A stretch of DNA of 64,000 bases from Mansonella perstans (Eukaryota > Nematoda > Chromadorea > Rhabditida > Onchocercidae), in NCBI GenBank assembly GCA_037074765.1, contig JBAMDO010000576.1:861940-925939 (forward strand), written 5' to 3'. Below the pieces are notes generated by a model. That model saw only the letters and a list, made by a program, of their open reading frames with translations. It did not search any database and was not told where the DNA came from. Both the position numbers and the translations under genes were made by a program. Positions 12,870 to 25,355 of the stretch are shown here, piece by piece (within the stretch, counting starts at the first letter, position 1; every line of letters begins with the position of its first letter).

Positions 12870-15295
12870 ATGTCGAACTTTTTGAGAATGTTTCGTTCGA
12901 AAAAGGCAGAAAAGGATAATTTCAGTGCAGAACGTGACGAGGTCAGTGTCATTCTACGTGATTCCCAAAAACTTTTCTTTTTATCTTATTTATCACGTTT
13001 GCATGAAAGGAATTAATTTTTGGCATCTTTCAAAAAGCTATATTTTATGAATTAATAACATTAATATGGGCAATTCAACGATTAATTTTGTCCTAACATT
13101 CTAATTACATATATAATTGCATGAAACTTTCCAATTTTTGCTAATGCAAAGCAATTTTTGAAATGGATATAGTTGTAGTGGATTTTGGGATGTTTTTAGG
13201 AGATGAAGTATCGCAGCAAAGAGAGTTATGGTAGTGGATCGTCGAGACGTGATAAGCGAATTTCTCGAATGCGAAGTATCGATGATTCACAACTAAAACC
13301 TACTGCAGCTTATCACACAGTTACCCAACCGAAGCAGTATAAAACTTCGCGATCATGTGTTGGCCGTGACGAATACGACAAATATGACAGATTTCGTCAT
13401 TCAATCGACTTTCACAATAGAGTTTGTTTGTTGGCAATTATTCACATAAATAATGCTGGGTGTTTTGTCAAAATGATGATGTTAATTCACCCATAAGTAA
13501 GTTTCAAAAGTTTGGATGCTTCCCGTATCCCGTACTCGATTTTATATCATGTTACAACCTTGGTTTTTGCCGCTGCGTTTAGTAATAAGCATAATATTTT
13601 GTCCTTACCTTATAATTTATTTGTCACGCTATCTGGTATCAGCAAAATACATAGGAAACAATGCACTCTTATTATGTGTTCTAATCATTGGTTTTAATTT
13701 ATGCCTACAATTTCTCTTTTAGTTCATTCCTTATTGCTGTTATGGATCGTTTATTGTAGGGTAGTGCGAGGTGTGGAAAACGGTCGCTTGTTGAAAATGA
13801 TCGAGTACATAATCGAGTTTCACTATTTACTAAAAACAATTACGACTCAGAAATCCTGGATTCTGATGATTCATACGACTCACAAAATGGTAGCTGTACG
13901 AACAATGATGATACTGTCCAGGTACATTCTTAATATTCGATATCGATTTTATGGTGATAATTCACCTCAACCGGAGAAAAAAACATGAGAACCATGCGTG
14001 GAAGAATGACTCATAAATTTGCTTTTGCGAAGTAGGATTGTCGAATATAATGATGCAGTTTCTAGGCTCTAGAGACGAAATTAGATGCCCTTCTTTATCG
14101 CCTTCGTCGAGAAGAAGAACGCAAAAATTCATATAAGCAGAAATTGATGTCCGAACGCATAGTGCGGCAGCATGTTGAAAGTAAATTCGTTGAAGATATC
14201 CAGCGATTAACTCAACTGGTAGAGATGCTCAAGAATGAGCAAAAATCATATCGGAACAGAATCAGCACTTTGGAAAAAGTAAGCTTTTGATACTATTTGC
14301 TACTTTCTTTTTTCGGCTCATGATCATTTGAATAAACAGCGATATGCAGTGTGCCGTATCGAGAACTTTAGTATGGATCACTTCCACAATTCTTTCATTA
14401 CTAGCAAGATTGTGATGATACTGAGACACTTAGCATTTCTTTTAAATATGCATGTTGCTTCCTCCTTAATTTCATATTTGTTTTTCAGCAACTGAAACAA
14501 ATTAGTCCAAAACTTGTGAGCAATTTCAAGGGTCCATCACTTTTCTGTTCACCACCATCGACATCAAATGGTCAGTCATCGTTACTTGCAATGACTTGTT
14601 CTGCAACTTCCGGTTCTACAGTTCCATTGACAACCACATTACACTGCAGTAAAATAAATGACGGAAGTGTTGACGAAGTGAGGAACTTTCGCATCAACGA
14701 AGTACGGCAATTTCCCATCTCAGTGACGAATATAGAAATTTTTGCTACAGACTTTTTTTGAGACAGAGATGAAAAATTTTTTCTCTTATCTCTAATCTCA
14801 GATAGAAACGAAGGCCTTTTTCTAGCCTTTTTTCTATTTCAGATTGATTAACTTCCAGTTTTAATAGTATTTCCCCTCAAAATGCTTAGCGGAAAGAAAA
14901 TAATATGATAAGATGAAAATAAGTGAACTAAGTGAAATTGAAAAAACTAGTTTCATCTATTCTGTTTTGATTCATTTTTCATTTTTTTAAAATATTACAT
15001 CGTAAATAACTGATTAACAGTCTGATGATCAATTGCTTAATTCTATACTCAATAGGTTACTTCGTCTGTGGAAGCTGAACGACGTACAATATCCGGTAGT
15101 TCGTTTTCAACTCGTGAAAATGAGGACTCTGCAACTTTAGAAGAGACATTGCGTGCAATTGATCGTGCAACTGCTGCTGCAGCAACAACATCACATGGAT
15201 TTGGCGATAAAATGGCAACAACGATGATTCGACGATCGAATAGTGATACGAAACTGGAACAACGTGATATAATGCTTAAATCTACAAATATTTAA
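12870..15295 (+). CDS. Coiled-coil protein, tandem copy A (unrecognised family)
   Basis: Six exons, all ending in phase 0: 12870-12941, 13200-13421, 13760-13921, 14066-14278, 14489-14677 (alternative donor at 14701) and 15056-15295. They give about 365 residues. The N-terminus is short and basic (MSNFLRMFRSKKAEK). Exon 2 is Arg/Ser-rich and carries the motif TAAYHTVTQP followed by RSC. Exon 3 is Ser/Asp-rich. Exon 4 (71 codons) is a strongly charged coiled coil. Exons 5-6 are Ser/Thr-rich with a short Ala run and end RRSNSDTKLEQ. There is no signal peptide or membrane segment, so it is probably cytoplasmic; function unknown. The next gene downstream has the same layout and motif, so the two are tandem duplicates. 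An AATAAA lies at 15821. Confidence 0.72.
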
Positions 15296-15820
15296 GCAGC
15301 GACCTAATAAATTTAGCAGCATAACTGATACCAGTATTGTTGCTTTTAGATTAGTTGGAAATTTCAAAAAATGAAAATGATGCTTAGAATTCAAAGATAA
15401 TGTATTATATTGAGTGACTAAAGGACTGCTCTGGTGAATCAGAATTTTGTGATTGTTTTTGTCTAGCTGTAATTTGTTTTGACTTTCTATTTGATGTAGT
15501 TGGCGCTATATGAAAGGAATGGTTGTGCCGCTCTACTTTTTTTGTTTTATCAGGTTTTAATAATTTTTGAATCTGACTATTTTGATATGTTCAATGTATT
15601 TGCTCGGATTGTTTTGAATTAGTTAATTTATCAATGTGTGAAACATTCGTTTCAGTGAGAAATTCGAAATAATTTCTTATTATCAGTAGATTCATTAGTT
15701 TGTTCTCCGAGCACATCCTTTTAATTGTATAAATTAAAGTCTTTTTGTTGCGCAAACATATATCACATAATTGCAATTTGAATTTAGATATTGAGTATTT
15801 TGTTCAATTTTTTTTTACAA

Positions 15821-15826
15821 AATAAA
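15821..15826 (+). terminator. Polyadenylation signal of coiled-coil gene A
   Basis: A canonical AATAAA lies about 530 bases after the stop codon at 15295. The 3' end is inferred from the hexamer alone. Confidence 0.4.
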
Positions 15827-16063
15827 GCACAAATTCATTGAGTTTTGCATCTTTGAACGCTGCTAATAACATTTGTTTATTTGATGTCTCATAGCAAGTA
15901 CTTAAATTTTAATACAATGAAATTATGGGTGGTAGTTTATAGGACTAATTTTATGATATGTAAAGTTTCAGGTTTATAATATTTGAAGTCTATGCATTTT
16001 GTAACACGATTCTAGTATTACTTTAATCGAAAAGAATCATTCCGTCTCTCAAAATTTTATGGT

Positions 16064-16105
16064 ATGAAACAGCTGCAACGACATCAATGGATGGCTGAGC
16101 AATGG
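16064..16105 (+). CDS. Candidate alternative first exon of coiled-coil gene B
   Basis: An ATG opens 14 codons (MKQLQRHQWMAEQW) and is followed immediately by a good GTGAGT donor at 16106. The phase is 0, the same as the proximal first exon at 17057-17104, so either could join exon 2 at 17279. The same frame stays open past the donor, so an unspliced small ORF cannot be excluded. Confidence 0.4.
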
Positions 16106-17056
16106 GTGAGTGAAGGCGAGATGGATTTCGATGTTGTTTCATTTCTAATTCACAATTTAAATTTTATAAAATTTTTTGCTTTTTTATCGTGGATTTTAAC
16201 TTGGTTTCCCACTGTTTCTAATACATTTTCATTCAATTTATCTTAAAATTTGATATTGTGATTTTTAATCTTTGCTCCATCACTATATTAGTTATTCTAC
16301 ACTGTCGGAGGAGTATAGAGATTGGTAAGGATGAGAAACACATGACCCATTGGCTAATGTGGAAGCGTTGATGATGGAGATGACCTCTTTTTCCCTCCAA
16401 ACAATTTAATGCTGGCTAGGTCACAGAGTTACAACGAGTCTCCCTTTTTCCTTTTCTAAATATCAAAGAATCGACCGCTCTTTTCAACTCATTTTCTGTC
16501 CCTACTTTCTCATACTAGGTCAATCATTTACATTTACATTTGTTTATATCACTTCCCATCCAAAAAAAAACCTCAATCTTCCTTTATGCTATTTTTTCTT
16601 TCATTTTTTTAAAAAAAAAAGATTTGAATTTTAATTCTTTTTAAATTTATTTAATTTTATTTTAAAAATCAAAACTGAAAAAATTAAAGGATCGATTCTA
16701 TATCACTACAGGATTTTTTTATCTGTTGTATCGAATTAAAAACTTGTTTTTGTAGGAGCCAAAGATTTTTTGACTGATAAAAGCGAAAGCATCTCTTATC
16801 GCATTTAATCTTTTGATTAAAACGATATGCTTGCTCATTTCAAATAGTCTTCGATCCTTTTGAATTAAAATTTTAATTGATGTGATTCATTATTGTAGTA
16901 AATATGGATTGGTACAGTTTGATTGATTATCTCATTTTATTATGGCTCTTTTCCTCCTGTATCATCTTGTTTCCGTCTCAGTTTTCGTTTTCATCCTGAT
17001 GTTCCGAAAAATGGCCATTTGACTCATTCAGCGCAAATTTTTTTAGAGGTCATAGA

Positions 17057-19965
17057 ATGATTAAAAGTTGGTTGAAATGGAGAAAAACGAAGAAAGTGAT
17101 AGCGGTATGTCGTTTTCTCTCGAATTTTTTTCGCCTACGCAACTTTACTCCGTTATGCTCGGTGTTTTAATCCATTTTCTAAATAATTTTTTCTATGGAA
17201 AAAAAAAAAGGTGAATTTTATGCGTGTTTAAAAAAAAAAATGTTATATTTGTTAAATGAGTGAATGTGAAATATTTAGGAAGATGAAACTCCCGCAGTCT
17301 CCCAAAAGGATGTCCAACCTAATTACTATCTCAACGCTACAGCTGCCTATCATACAGCTACTCGACCGAGAGTACATCGTGGTCCACGTTCATGTCCCGG
17401 TTATCTAAACGTTAATCAATGTGATACCCATAGTCATGTTTTGAGTCGCTCGTTACATCCGGATGTAATTATTCCGGGCGAAATGGTAATGATTTCGAAT
17501 TCAGCCAATTCTGCTCAATTGTTATATTCATTTTTCAATCTTCTTTATTTTGTTACATTCTCCACTTTGTAATGTAAAATTTACTCTGTAACTCAGTTTA
17601 AACTGTTCTGATCTGCTTCTAAATGGTACTGAAAATTTTTTTTTTTGAAATCAAATTCAGTTCAAACCTCGTTTTTTTATTTGTAGGCTCATCGGCGTCG
17701 TCGACAGCAGCAGCTTTTTCGTCGTGGGAATGCATCTACATCAGAGTACGGCAGTGGCGATCCATCTATATCAACTTTGCGCAATACATATAGTGGTAAT
17801 TTGGACGATTCAGATTCAGGTTCAGATTCTTGGACTGCGGAATATGAACGAGCACAACACATTCGGGTTAGTTTAGGATGTTAGGAATGTTATGTTGAAC
17901 AAGTGCCCTTCTGCAGTAGATTTTTTTTTCCTTATTAATCAGTAAGAAAAAAAAAGGAAAATAAATTTGTCTATTGTTCCTCTTCAAGAATATTTCCATT
18001 CAAAGTACGCCTTATCAGTATCTGAAAATTTCTAGGAGTTAGAATGTAAACTTCGAGAACAGAGAAAAAAGCTAAAGGACTACAAAGGAAGATGGCGAGC
18101 TGAAAGAGATTTGAGGATTGTTAACGAGAGGAGTATGATGGAAGAGGTGGAAAAATATAAATGTGAATTAAAGAAAGAACAACGCGAAAGAAAAACAGCC
18201 GAACAACGCTATATCGAAATCATCAGTTATATGAAAACGAAACTTTCGGTAGCATTTTCATTCATTATTTTTTGATTCCACATTTTCAAAATGTCATTTG
18301 TGGTCTATGTTACATTACATAAGGATATTTGAATATATTAATCATACTTTGTCGCGATTTGAGATAGTGTAGCAGCAAAGAAAAAAGTTGAAACTCCAAA
18401 GACTGACATCACATTCTTTGTTGGCTGATCATACCTATCCATTCGGAATATGGTAGTAGCCGAGGAAACCAGTGCATAAAAGCAAGTGCTTTGAAAATTG
18501 GTTACGGTGACCTATTTGCATGATTTTGCCTATATCACTGCTAAGGAATTTATTACGTCTGTTGTCAATAAGTGCTGCAATCTGCTGTGAAAAATGAAGG
18601 TTGCTTTGAGATTGCATTCCTTAGTGATTTCTCGTTACTGTAACTGAACTTTAGAGGGATAGATAAAAAGTGAAGGAAGCAGAAAGAAGTTAAATTTAGT
18701 AACTGGTTCGCATTCTCGTATAACTTGAGTTTTGCAGTTAAAATTCATTAAATTTCATTAAATTCTGTTAGATTTTAAAAAACCGCAACTTTATTTGAAG
18801 CTTCTGGGACAGCAACAAGCGATGGCACAGCGATGTCTACCGCCGTCACTACCAGCTCTTAGTGATTCAACTACCAACTTGCAAAACGGTGCGAAACAGC
18901 TCGGAGGTGCTAGTGAATTGTTATATCCTCTGGACGTGAATGCTCCATCGTCAATTTTACGAAGAATCAGTTTCGAGGAAGAATTAGATGAAACGAAGAA
19001 TTTTCGAGCTGAAGAAGCATATGGTGAATTGGAAACTGCTCGAAGTAGTGGAAATACTACAACGACAACTACAGAGCAATCTGATCGAAATCGTCGATCG
19101 GCAACGCTGCTAAGAGAATATGACTCCGATAATGATGATAATGGCTATGAGACCACATTTGAATATCCTGCAAAAACTTTACAAAAAAACGAAGACAATG
19201 GTAAGACCAATGGCCTACTGCGTACTTCATTATGACTTCTAAAGCAATTCCAGATGCTATTGATCATGTTATTTGATTTATTGCAAGCTTATTTTCAATT
19301 ATTATTGATTGCAGTCATAGTGATGTTCCTTCATATTATAATGAAAGCACTACTGATGATGGTATAGTCACTTTTTGATAATAATACAGTAATCGTTTTT
19401 TTTGGCAACTTCAATCAGATTTTTTTATCTGGTTTTTTATCTGTTTTATTTTGCTTTTTTTTTTTCAATGGATTATTTTTTGATTCATTTATGTTTCCCA
19501 TTTCATTCACTGCATTGACTTTTGTCGTAAAAGCACTATAAGAAGTGATATTATGAATAAATAACTGGCATTACTCTTATAGTTAGTTTCATCGAGTCGA
19601 AATCAAAAGTTACTTTTGAGTACAATTATTAATGCGTTCATCCTCGTTAATCAGTAAGAATTAGTCAAGTCAAGAATAAATTGTCATTCATCTCTTCCAG
19701 ATCCATGAATAAACTCATTCCAGAATAATCTTTACGAAAGTCACCAGTATTTTTGCGATTTTATTTTGCAGCGATTATGAAGATTTTTCGATTAGTTCAA
19801 GAGAAAGGATTGCTATTCAGTGAATTACGAACAATTTCCATTGCATCTCAACAACGGACACTTGTCCGCAGAGGTATCGATCAGTTGACAATCAATGATA
19901 TCTACGATTGTTGCATGGAAAGATCAATACGAATAACACATATTTTTAGCAGTCGTGTTAACTGA
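17057..19965 (+). CDS. Coiled-coil protein, tandem copy B (unrecognised family)
   Basis: Exons 17057-17104, 17279-17485, 17687-17866, 18036-18248, 18801-19200 and 19772-19965 give about 413 residues. Reading through the GTAAGA donor at 19201 instead gives a stop at 19235 and about 360 residues. The N-terminus is short and basic (MIKSWLKWRKTKK). Exon 2 carries TAAYHTATRP followed by RSC, matching copy A. Exon 3 has an Arg/Gln-rich start and an acidic Ser/Asp end. Exon 4 is a 71-codon coiled coil of exactly the same length as in copy A. Exon 5 is Ser/Thr-rich with an acidic patch (EYDSDNDDNGYETT). The fused size of exon 5 (435 bases when unspliced) is close to exons 5+6 of copy A (189+240), suggesting one intron was lost or gained after duplication. 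Biochemical role unknown; no signal peptide or membrane helix. Confidence 0.7.
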
Positions 19966-20642
19966 ATATTTAGTCTATATCAGATCATTTCGAGGAACAA
20001 TAATTAATTGTACTATCAAATCTTATTTACCTATTGCCATTGCTATGAAGTTCTGATTCTCGCTTCAGTTTTTTCGGGTCTCCATGGCTTTCTTATGCAA
20101 CATCTATCATAATCTGATTTCGCTCAAAGCAGATAATATTTAATATATTTTTAAGCATTTTATTGGTAATCAGCTGACTTAAAACACGCAAAATCTTTGA
20201 TAGTACGATGGATTACTGCCAAACTAATTACTCATTACCGAAATCAATTATCAATTTTGACATTGACAGTCGTTTTCTACACTGCGGCGTGAAATGAACG
20301 ATCGCTTAATAAAATCAGAAGAAAATTCGATTTCAGGTTTCAATTTACGCAATCTATTATTTCCAAATACTCTGCAGTGTATTTTCTGTTCATCACGCGT
20401 AATCTTTAAGATTAAATTGATGCTGTTGACATCTAATAAAAGGACAATTCAGTACGATCAACTGCCATTAGTCTAGTCGTTTTAAAAATTCTCTAATTTC
20501 GAAGTACTAATGGGGAATATGATAGTGTTAAAAAGTACAACAAGCAGCACGAACAGTCTTAAAGAGAAGAATGCACATTGAATGCTGATTAATGCTTTGA
20601 TTTTCTGATAAATCCTTAGATTAGATTCAGAAGGCGTTACTT
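19966..20642. other. Short intergenic stretch
   Basis: AT-rich sequence between the end of coiled-coil gene B and the convergent minus-strand gene ending at 20643. I see no gene. A 60-codon plus-strand frame at 20294 shows no support. Confidence 0.4.
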
Positions 20643-22185
20643 TTAATAGTAATTCGTCTGTTGCAAGCATTTCGACTTGAGATGATGTAAAAGCGAAGTT
20701 GCTGATGAGATTTCCGATCGTATAGTTTTTAGTCCTGAACAGCTGAAAATATTAACTGATCAGTTGAGAAATTTTAATCAGAGACGAAAAAGTAATTCAC
20801 TAAGACGGTGTTTGATTAAGCGAAATTATAAAAACTCAAAAATCAACTCTGAGTTTCACACTTCAATTTCTAGTTTTTTTCAACTGATTTTTTTTTTTCA
20901 CACTTCAATTTCTAATTTTCTCAACTGATTTTTTTTTTCACACTTCAATTTCTAATTTTCTTAACTGACTTTTTTTTTAAAAAACTATTGTTTTTAACTT
21001 AGAAAGGGAGGATATCGCTATTAAAACCTCTATCCAGTATTCATTACATTCATTGCTATGGTAATAAATTTGCCTGTAGACCAGAAGCTATTTCGAAACT
21101 AGAGCAAGAAAATCTGATTTTAATTTTTCAATTGTCCGAAGCAAAAGAATTTCCAAGATCATATTCTTGAAATACGTAAACACTTACTGCCATGGAAAAT
21201 TAAGTAAAGTGGTATTCAGGACAGAATTCATGACTGTAAAAAGCACTTTCCCATAAAGTATGGCAAGCTATATATATATATATATATTTTTTTTGAATGG
21301 CTATCCAGAATTCTCTTTCTGCTAGAAAAATATACTACAGTTTTTAATGTTGAAAAAATTTTATTTGATAATTCCGTGAAGGTTAAAAATTATATCAAAT
21401 CTGTAATAATAGCGATACCTGTGCGGAGGGCAACATTGAGCTAACGTATGACATTGTTTCCTCAGTAATCGGGCCAATTTTCTACATACTTTGATATCAT
21501 TACGCTTCCGCCAAATTCTATTGGAAAATTTGTCGGATTTATGGATGGATTCATCGATTAACTTCGGAAATTTTTGAATAGCTCGTCTGCATAATGTTGG
21601 CTAAATTTGACAGTCTCTTATTATATTTTAAACTTACATAGTTGAGCTTACGGAATTGTTTATTAGCTTACTTTGTAATTGCGTTTCGGAAAAAACTGTT
21701 ACCTGAAATTTTTCACGATTCCATGGATGATAATCGTTGGTTTTCATGATACAATCTCGCTCGAGTTCAGTCCTTCTCAAATGCAAGCCATCAACTGCTG
21801 CACGAGCTATATCAAGTCTCAAACACGAACTACTACTACCGCGGTCCAATTTTTCTTCCAGTTTAACGCAGCGGCGCTCTTCAACTTCAAGACGCTGTAG
21901 ACAGCGTGTGTAAAATTGGCAATAGTTATTCTAAAAATGATGTTAGTACTACTGTTGAAGTATTCAGAAAATGAACAAAAGCTCATATTTGAATGATGAA
22001 TTCGAGACATCAGAACTTCACGTCGAGACTTTCATTTGATCCGATAAACTGACAAAAACTCCGAAATATCTACAATTAATTTTTTGATCTTGAGAGATTC
22101 AAAATTTTATAGCTTGCTTTCTCGTTTAAGTACCTTTCGAATCGTTGCATTAGCTGTTTTTGAAAATTTCGATTGAAATTTATTT
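20643..22185 (-). CDS. Unrecognised helical/coiled-coil protein, 5' end unresolved
   Basis: Three exons with good splice signals join in phase on the minus strand: 21930-21703 (76 codons), 21600-21419 and 20742-20643. An upstream exon at 22185-22134 also fits the phase but has a weak acceptor. The first secure exon is highly charged and helical (LQRLEVEERRCVKLEEKLD) and looks like a coiled coil. The second is basic with Cys/Arg (WRKRNDIKVCRKLARLLRK). The last ends in a Ser-rich helix and stop. No start codon could be fixed, so the N-terminus is missing from this model. I do not recognise the family. An alternative frame in the last exon (open to 20482, with a hydrophobic tail) is in the wrong phase for the preceding donor. 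Confidence 0.5.
20857..20985 (+). repeat. Three-copy 40-42 bp tandem repeat
   Basis: Units starting at 20857, 20899 and 20939 each begin CACACTTCAATTTCTA and end in a T run. They lie inside the last intron of the minus-strand helical-protein gene. Confidence 0.8.
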
Positions 22186-22747
22186 CTCGTTGAGATTAAA
22201 TTTTATATTCGCATATATAAATTTACAATAAGCTAAAAGCCAATTTCTAGTGCAAACGATATTTGTACATGAGCTAATGAATACATAACGACATACCATA
22301 CTACATAAATTGGGTGTAGATGAAACGACAAGAAGGATCGTCCATTGAAGCCTTCTATTGTGACCGTACATAATAATGATAATTGTAGTAATTCTTTAGC
22401 AATTATTCAATTTCAAGTTGTAAAAATTTCTCTGATTGTATCGACAAAGCTATTTAATGCTTTGTTAGAGAGAAGAATCTGGAAGATGAAATGGGAAATT
22501 GAAAAACTGTGACAGAATTAGTGTGATTTAAGTGAAATAAGAAATAGGACTGGACGAAGAAAGCAAAATAAGGCCCTAGTGGGAAGTTAAGATTATATAC
22601 TCGTACTAAGGCTAAATTTGCTAAATTTATGCTTGATTCATTGCCATTACTATTTAGCATCATGCTGCCATTTCAATGCAAGCTGGAGCAATAGTCTGAA
22701 ATACATTTCTATTGAATAAAGTAGCAGGTCGATATATTGCATTTAAC

Positions 22748-22888
22748 ATGCCAGTCAATCTTCCCTGCTTCCTAAGATGTTGCCGTCGTTGTTACCAATA
22801 TTTTAGGATATATTTCAAAATTGTCGCAAACAATTCGAAGATACTATCAAAAAAGCGACAAGTAAAAGAAGCAAATTTAGCTTTCTGA
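22748..22888 (+). CDS. Small basic, cysteine-clustered ORF (doubtful)
   Basis: An ATG opens 46 codons beginning MPVNLPCFLRCCRRCYQYF and ending in a Lys-rich segment. The four Cys within 10 residues are notable, but there is no homologue I recognise and no clear flanking exon. It could be chance. Confidence 0.2.
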   Translation: MPVNLPCFLRCCRRCYQYFRIYFKIVANNSKILSKKRQVKEANLAF

Positions 22889-23970
22889 AGAATGACGTAA
22901 AGTCGTTGGACGTTAATGACGTTAAATAATTAAGTAATGATGCATTGAATTTAACTTTGAAAGAAAGGATGAATAAGAAATGAAATTGAAAATAACAGTG
23001 ATGTTTAATGCATTATTTATTGAGAATTAGCAAAGGCTTAATCTTAGATGATTCTTTGATATTATAATCATTCGCTTACGCTGCATTTCACTTCCGTTTA
23101 CGTAAGTAAACATACAAAGCTGTATTTATTAATGTATTTATTAAATATTTAAAATATTTATAAAAAAATTTATTAAATTTGTTGTATTTATTTAATTTAC
23201 ATGGTAACTTATGCACTACTTATCAATTGTAAATTTTTGAAGAATTAAGTTTTCAGTTCTTTTCGGATATATGCCACAACTATCCAGAAAGTGGTTTTCT
23301 CACAAAATTGATTTTCTCACACAAAAACATTAAGTAATGATAATCTCTATTTGTTCTCTCTTCTCATACCAATTAGAATTTCATTGCTAAAATTTTGAAT
23401 TTTTTTAATTTTAGATAAATAATTTCAGACAAAATAATTTTAGAAACATTTAGAAAATTTTTTAAGAAAAAGAATTGAAATAAATGAAAATTTTTGAAAG
23501 TGAAATGTTACTTTTGAAATATAAAGGAAACTTGCAAAAAAAAAAATGAAGTAACGAATAACTGAATGCTATTGAAAAAAGTGGAAAAGAAGAGATAAAT
23601 GGAGTGAAAGTGAGATGTAGGCTTCCAAAAATGGTCAGAACTGACCATCCACTATGTCCTTTTCTAAGCCTCATTCTCCATGCCTTCAGTTATTCGGCCT
23701 TAATTTGCAGCTTATACCAATTGTGTTATTCGCATTATTGATAGGAAGAGAGCATGGAAAAGATCCTTTTGCTGCAAGCAATGATATGTTAGAGTAAATA
23801 GGCAAAGAGAGAAGAAATTATAAAAGTGTAGAAAATTTGAAAAGTTAATCAACTTTTCATTCATACTGAAAAGAGAAAATTTCTAGTTTCTGAAGTTGAA
23901 AAGTAAACAAATACGAAGATCATATGATAAGGCTTCTCTTAGGTTCTTCTCTTAGGTTCTTTGTCAGTAC

Positions 23971-24387
23971 GGAGTATAACGCTGGTAGGCGATCAATACA
24001 TCGTGGAACATAATTGTTGAAAGCAGTATAACGCTGGTAGGTGGTCAATACATCGCGGAACATAATTGTTGAAAGCAGTATAACGCTGGTAGGTGGTCAA
24101 TACATCGCGGAACATAATTGTTGAAAGCAGTATAACGCTGGTAGGTGGTCAATACATCGCGGAACATAACTGTTGAAAGCAGTATAACGCTGGTAGGTGG
24201 TCAATACATCGCGGAACATAATTGTTGAAAGCAGTATAACGCTGGTAGGTGGTCAATACATCGCGGAACATAATTGTTGAAAGCAGTATAACGCTGGTAG
24301 GTGGTCAATACATCGCGGAACATAATTGTTGAAAGCAGTATAACGCTGGTAGGTGGTCAATAGATCGCGGAATATAATGTTGAAAGC
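23971..24387 (+). repeat. 52-bp minisatellite, about eight copies
   Basis: Unit boundaries at 24023, 24075, 24127, 24179, 24231, 24283 and 24335 are exactly 52 bases apart. Each unit begins GCAGTATAACGCTGGTAGGT, followed by GGTCAATACATCGCGGAACA. The first copy (about 23971) and the last (24335-24387) are diverged and the internal copies are nearly identical. The array is less AT-rich than its surroundings. Just upstream, TTCTCTTAGG is repeated twice (23935-23955). Confidence 0.95.
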
Positions 24388-25355
24388 ATGAAGCAGAACA
24401 AGGATTCTCTTCAACTCGTATAATTGTAGAGTAGATTGAAGTTCTAATTAATGCTTAGAGTATTCCATGTGATCTTTGTTGTAAATATCACCTAACTATT
24501 TACTATACTACTCCATGATGATATACTACTGGTTTCTAGCATATAGCATTATTATATTTTAAAACTATCATTTTTCAAAAATTTAATTTCCATATTTCTT
24601 TGAACATCGAATCGATCGCTTTAATTACAATTAAAATTATTGCAATTCATATTCATTAAATAATCTGTAATCTTAAAGAACAAAATAAATAGTTTAAATT
24701 TATTAGTAAGAAAAAAATTTCAATTTTAATTCCAAGCTATTTTATTATTTCAATACTTGAACTGTTCTAAATTAGCAAATATCATATCAATGTAAAATTG
24801 ATATAATGTAAATTTTTTGCATATTTAAGTATATATATATAATGATAAATTTAATTCTTTACCTTAATCATTTAATAGTTTGATTAGATTTCGGTTATTT
24901 TGAATTTATCATTTCGATCTTTTCTCTTATTCCACTATTGACGACATTTAATCGACATTTCTATTTTCAATTTTAGTACATTTAGGTGACTTTTGACCTT
25001 TGAAATGAATTATGCGTAACATATCGCTGGTTTTCTTTCAATTCTTTTCAAAGTCATTCTCTTTATGCAATCATTATGGATTAGACACTATTATAGTTGC
25101 TTGTGTATTTCGATTTTATTTGTAATGGTTATCAGATTTAACTTTAAATTCAACTATTAATGTATTTTAGTAGACATTAAGGAAAAATTGATTAGTGATA
25201 ATTTAGGTCAAAGGGCATTTTCAAATTAATCTTTAAAGCTTATCACTTTTATTTCAGCATGCTTCAACGTAAGCACTGACAAGTACAAACTGATCTGTTA
25301 TCAATTCAAATTACTAGTGTTCTTTCGAGCTTATTATTATCAGTTAAAAGACAAA

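Larger units (their letters stand above)
15296..17056 (+). other. Region between the two coiled-coil paralogues
   Basis: It contains the probable 3' UTR and AATAAA (15821-15826) of copy A, the candidate alternative first exon of copy B at 16064-16105, and otherwise AT-rich sequence. Homopolymer A/T runs occur at 16560-16690. No other gene is visible. Confidence 0.55.
22186..25355. other. Intergenic region with minisatellite
   Basis: Apart from a 46-codon ORF at 22748-22888 and the 52-bp minisatellite at 23971-24387 (listed separately), this stretch is AT-rich. A minus-strand block near 22354-22297 is bounded by an AG and a GT but joins no neighbour without a stop codon. Confidence 0.5.

Noticed and set aside
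20482..20742. Long minus-strand frame with a hydrophobic C-terminal segment as last exon of the helical gene
   Set aside because: It requires phase 0 or 1, but the preceding exon ends in phase 2. The phase-compatible frame stops at 20643.
20700..20800. Plus-strand reading DRIVFSPEQLKILTDQL, resembling the NUF2 family's SPEKLK segment, with a second helical block near 21080-21180
   Set aside because: The blocks do not join in phase, no N-terminal NUF2 CH-like domain is found nearby, and the minus strand of the same region has a better supported multi-exon gene.
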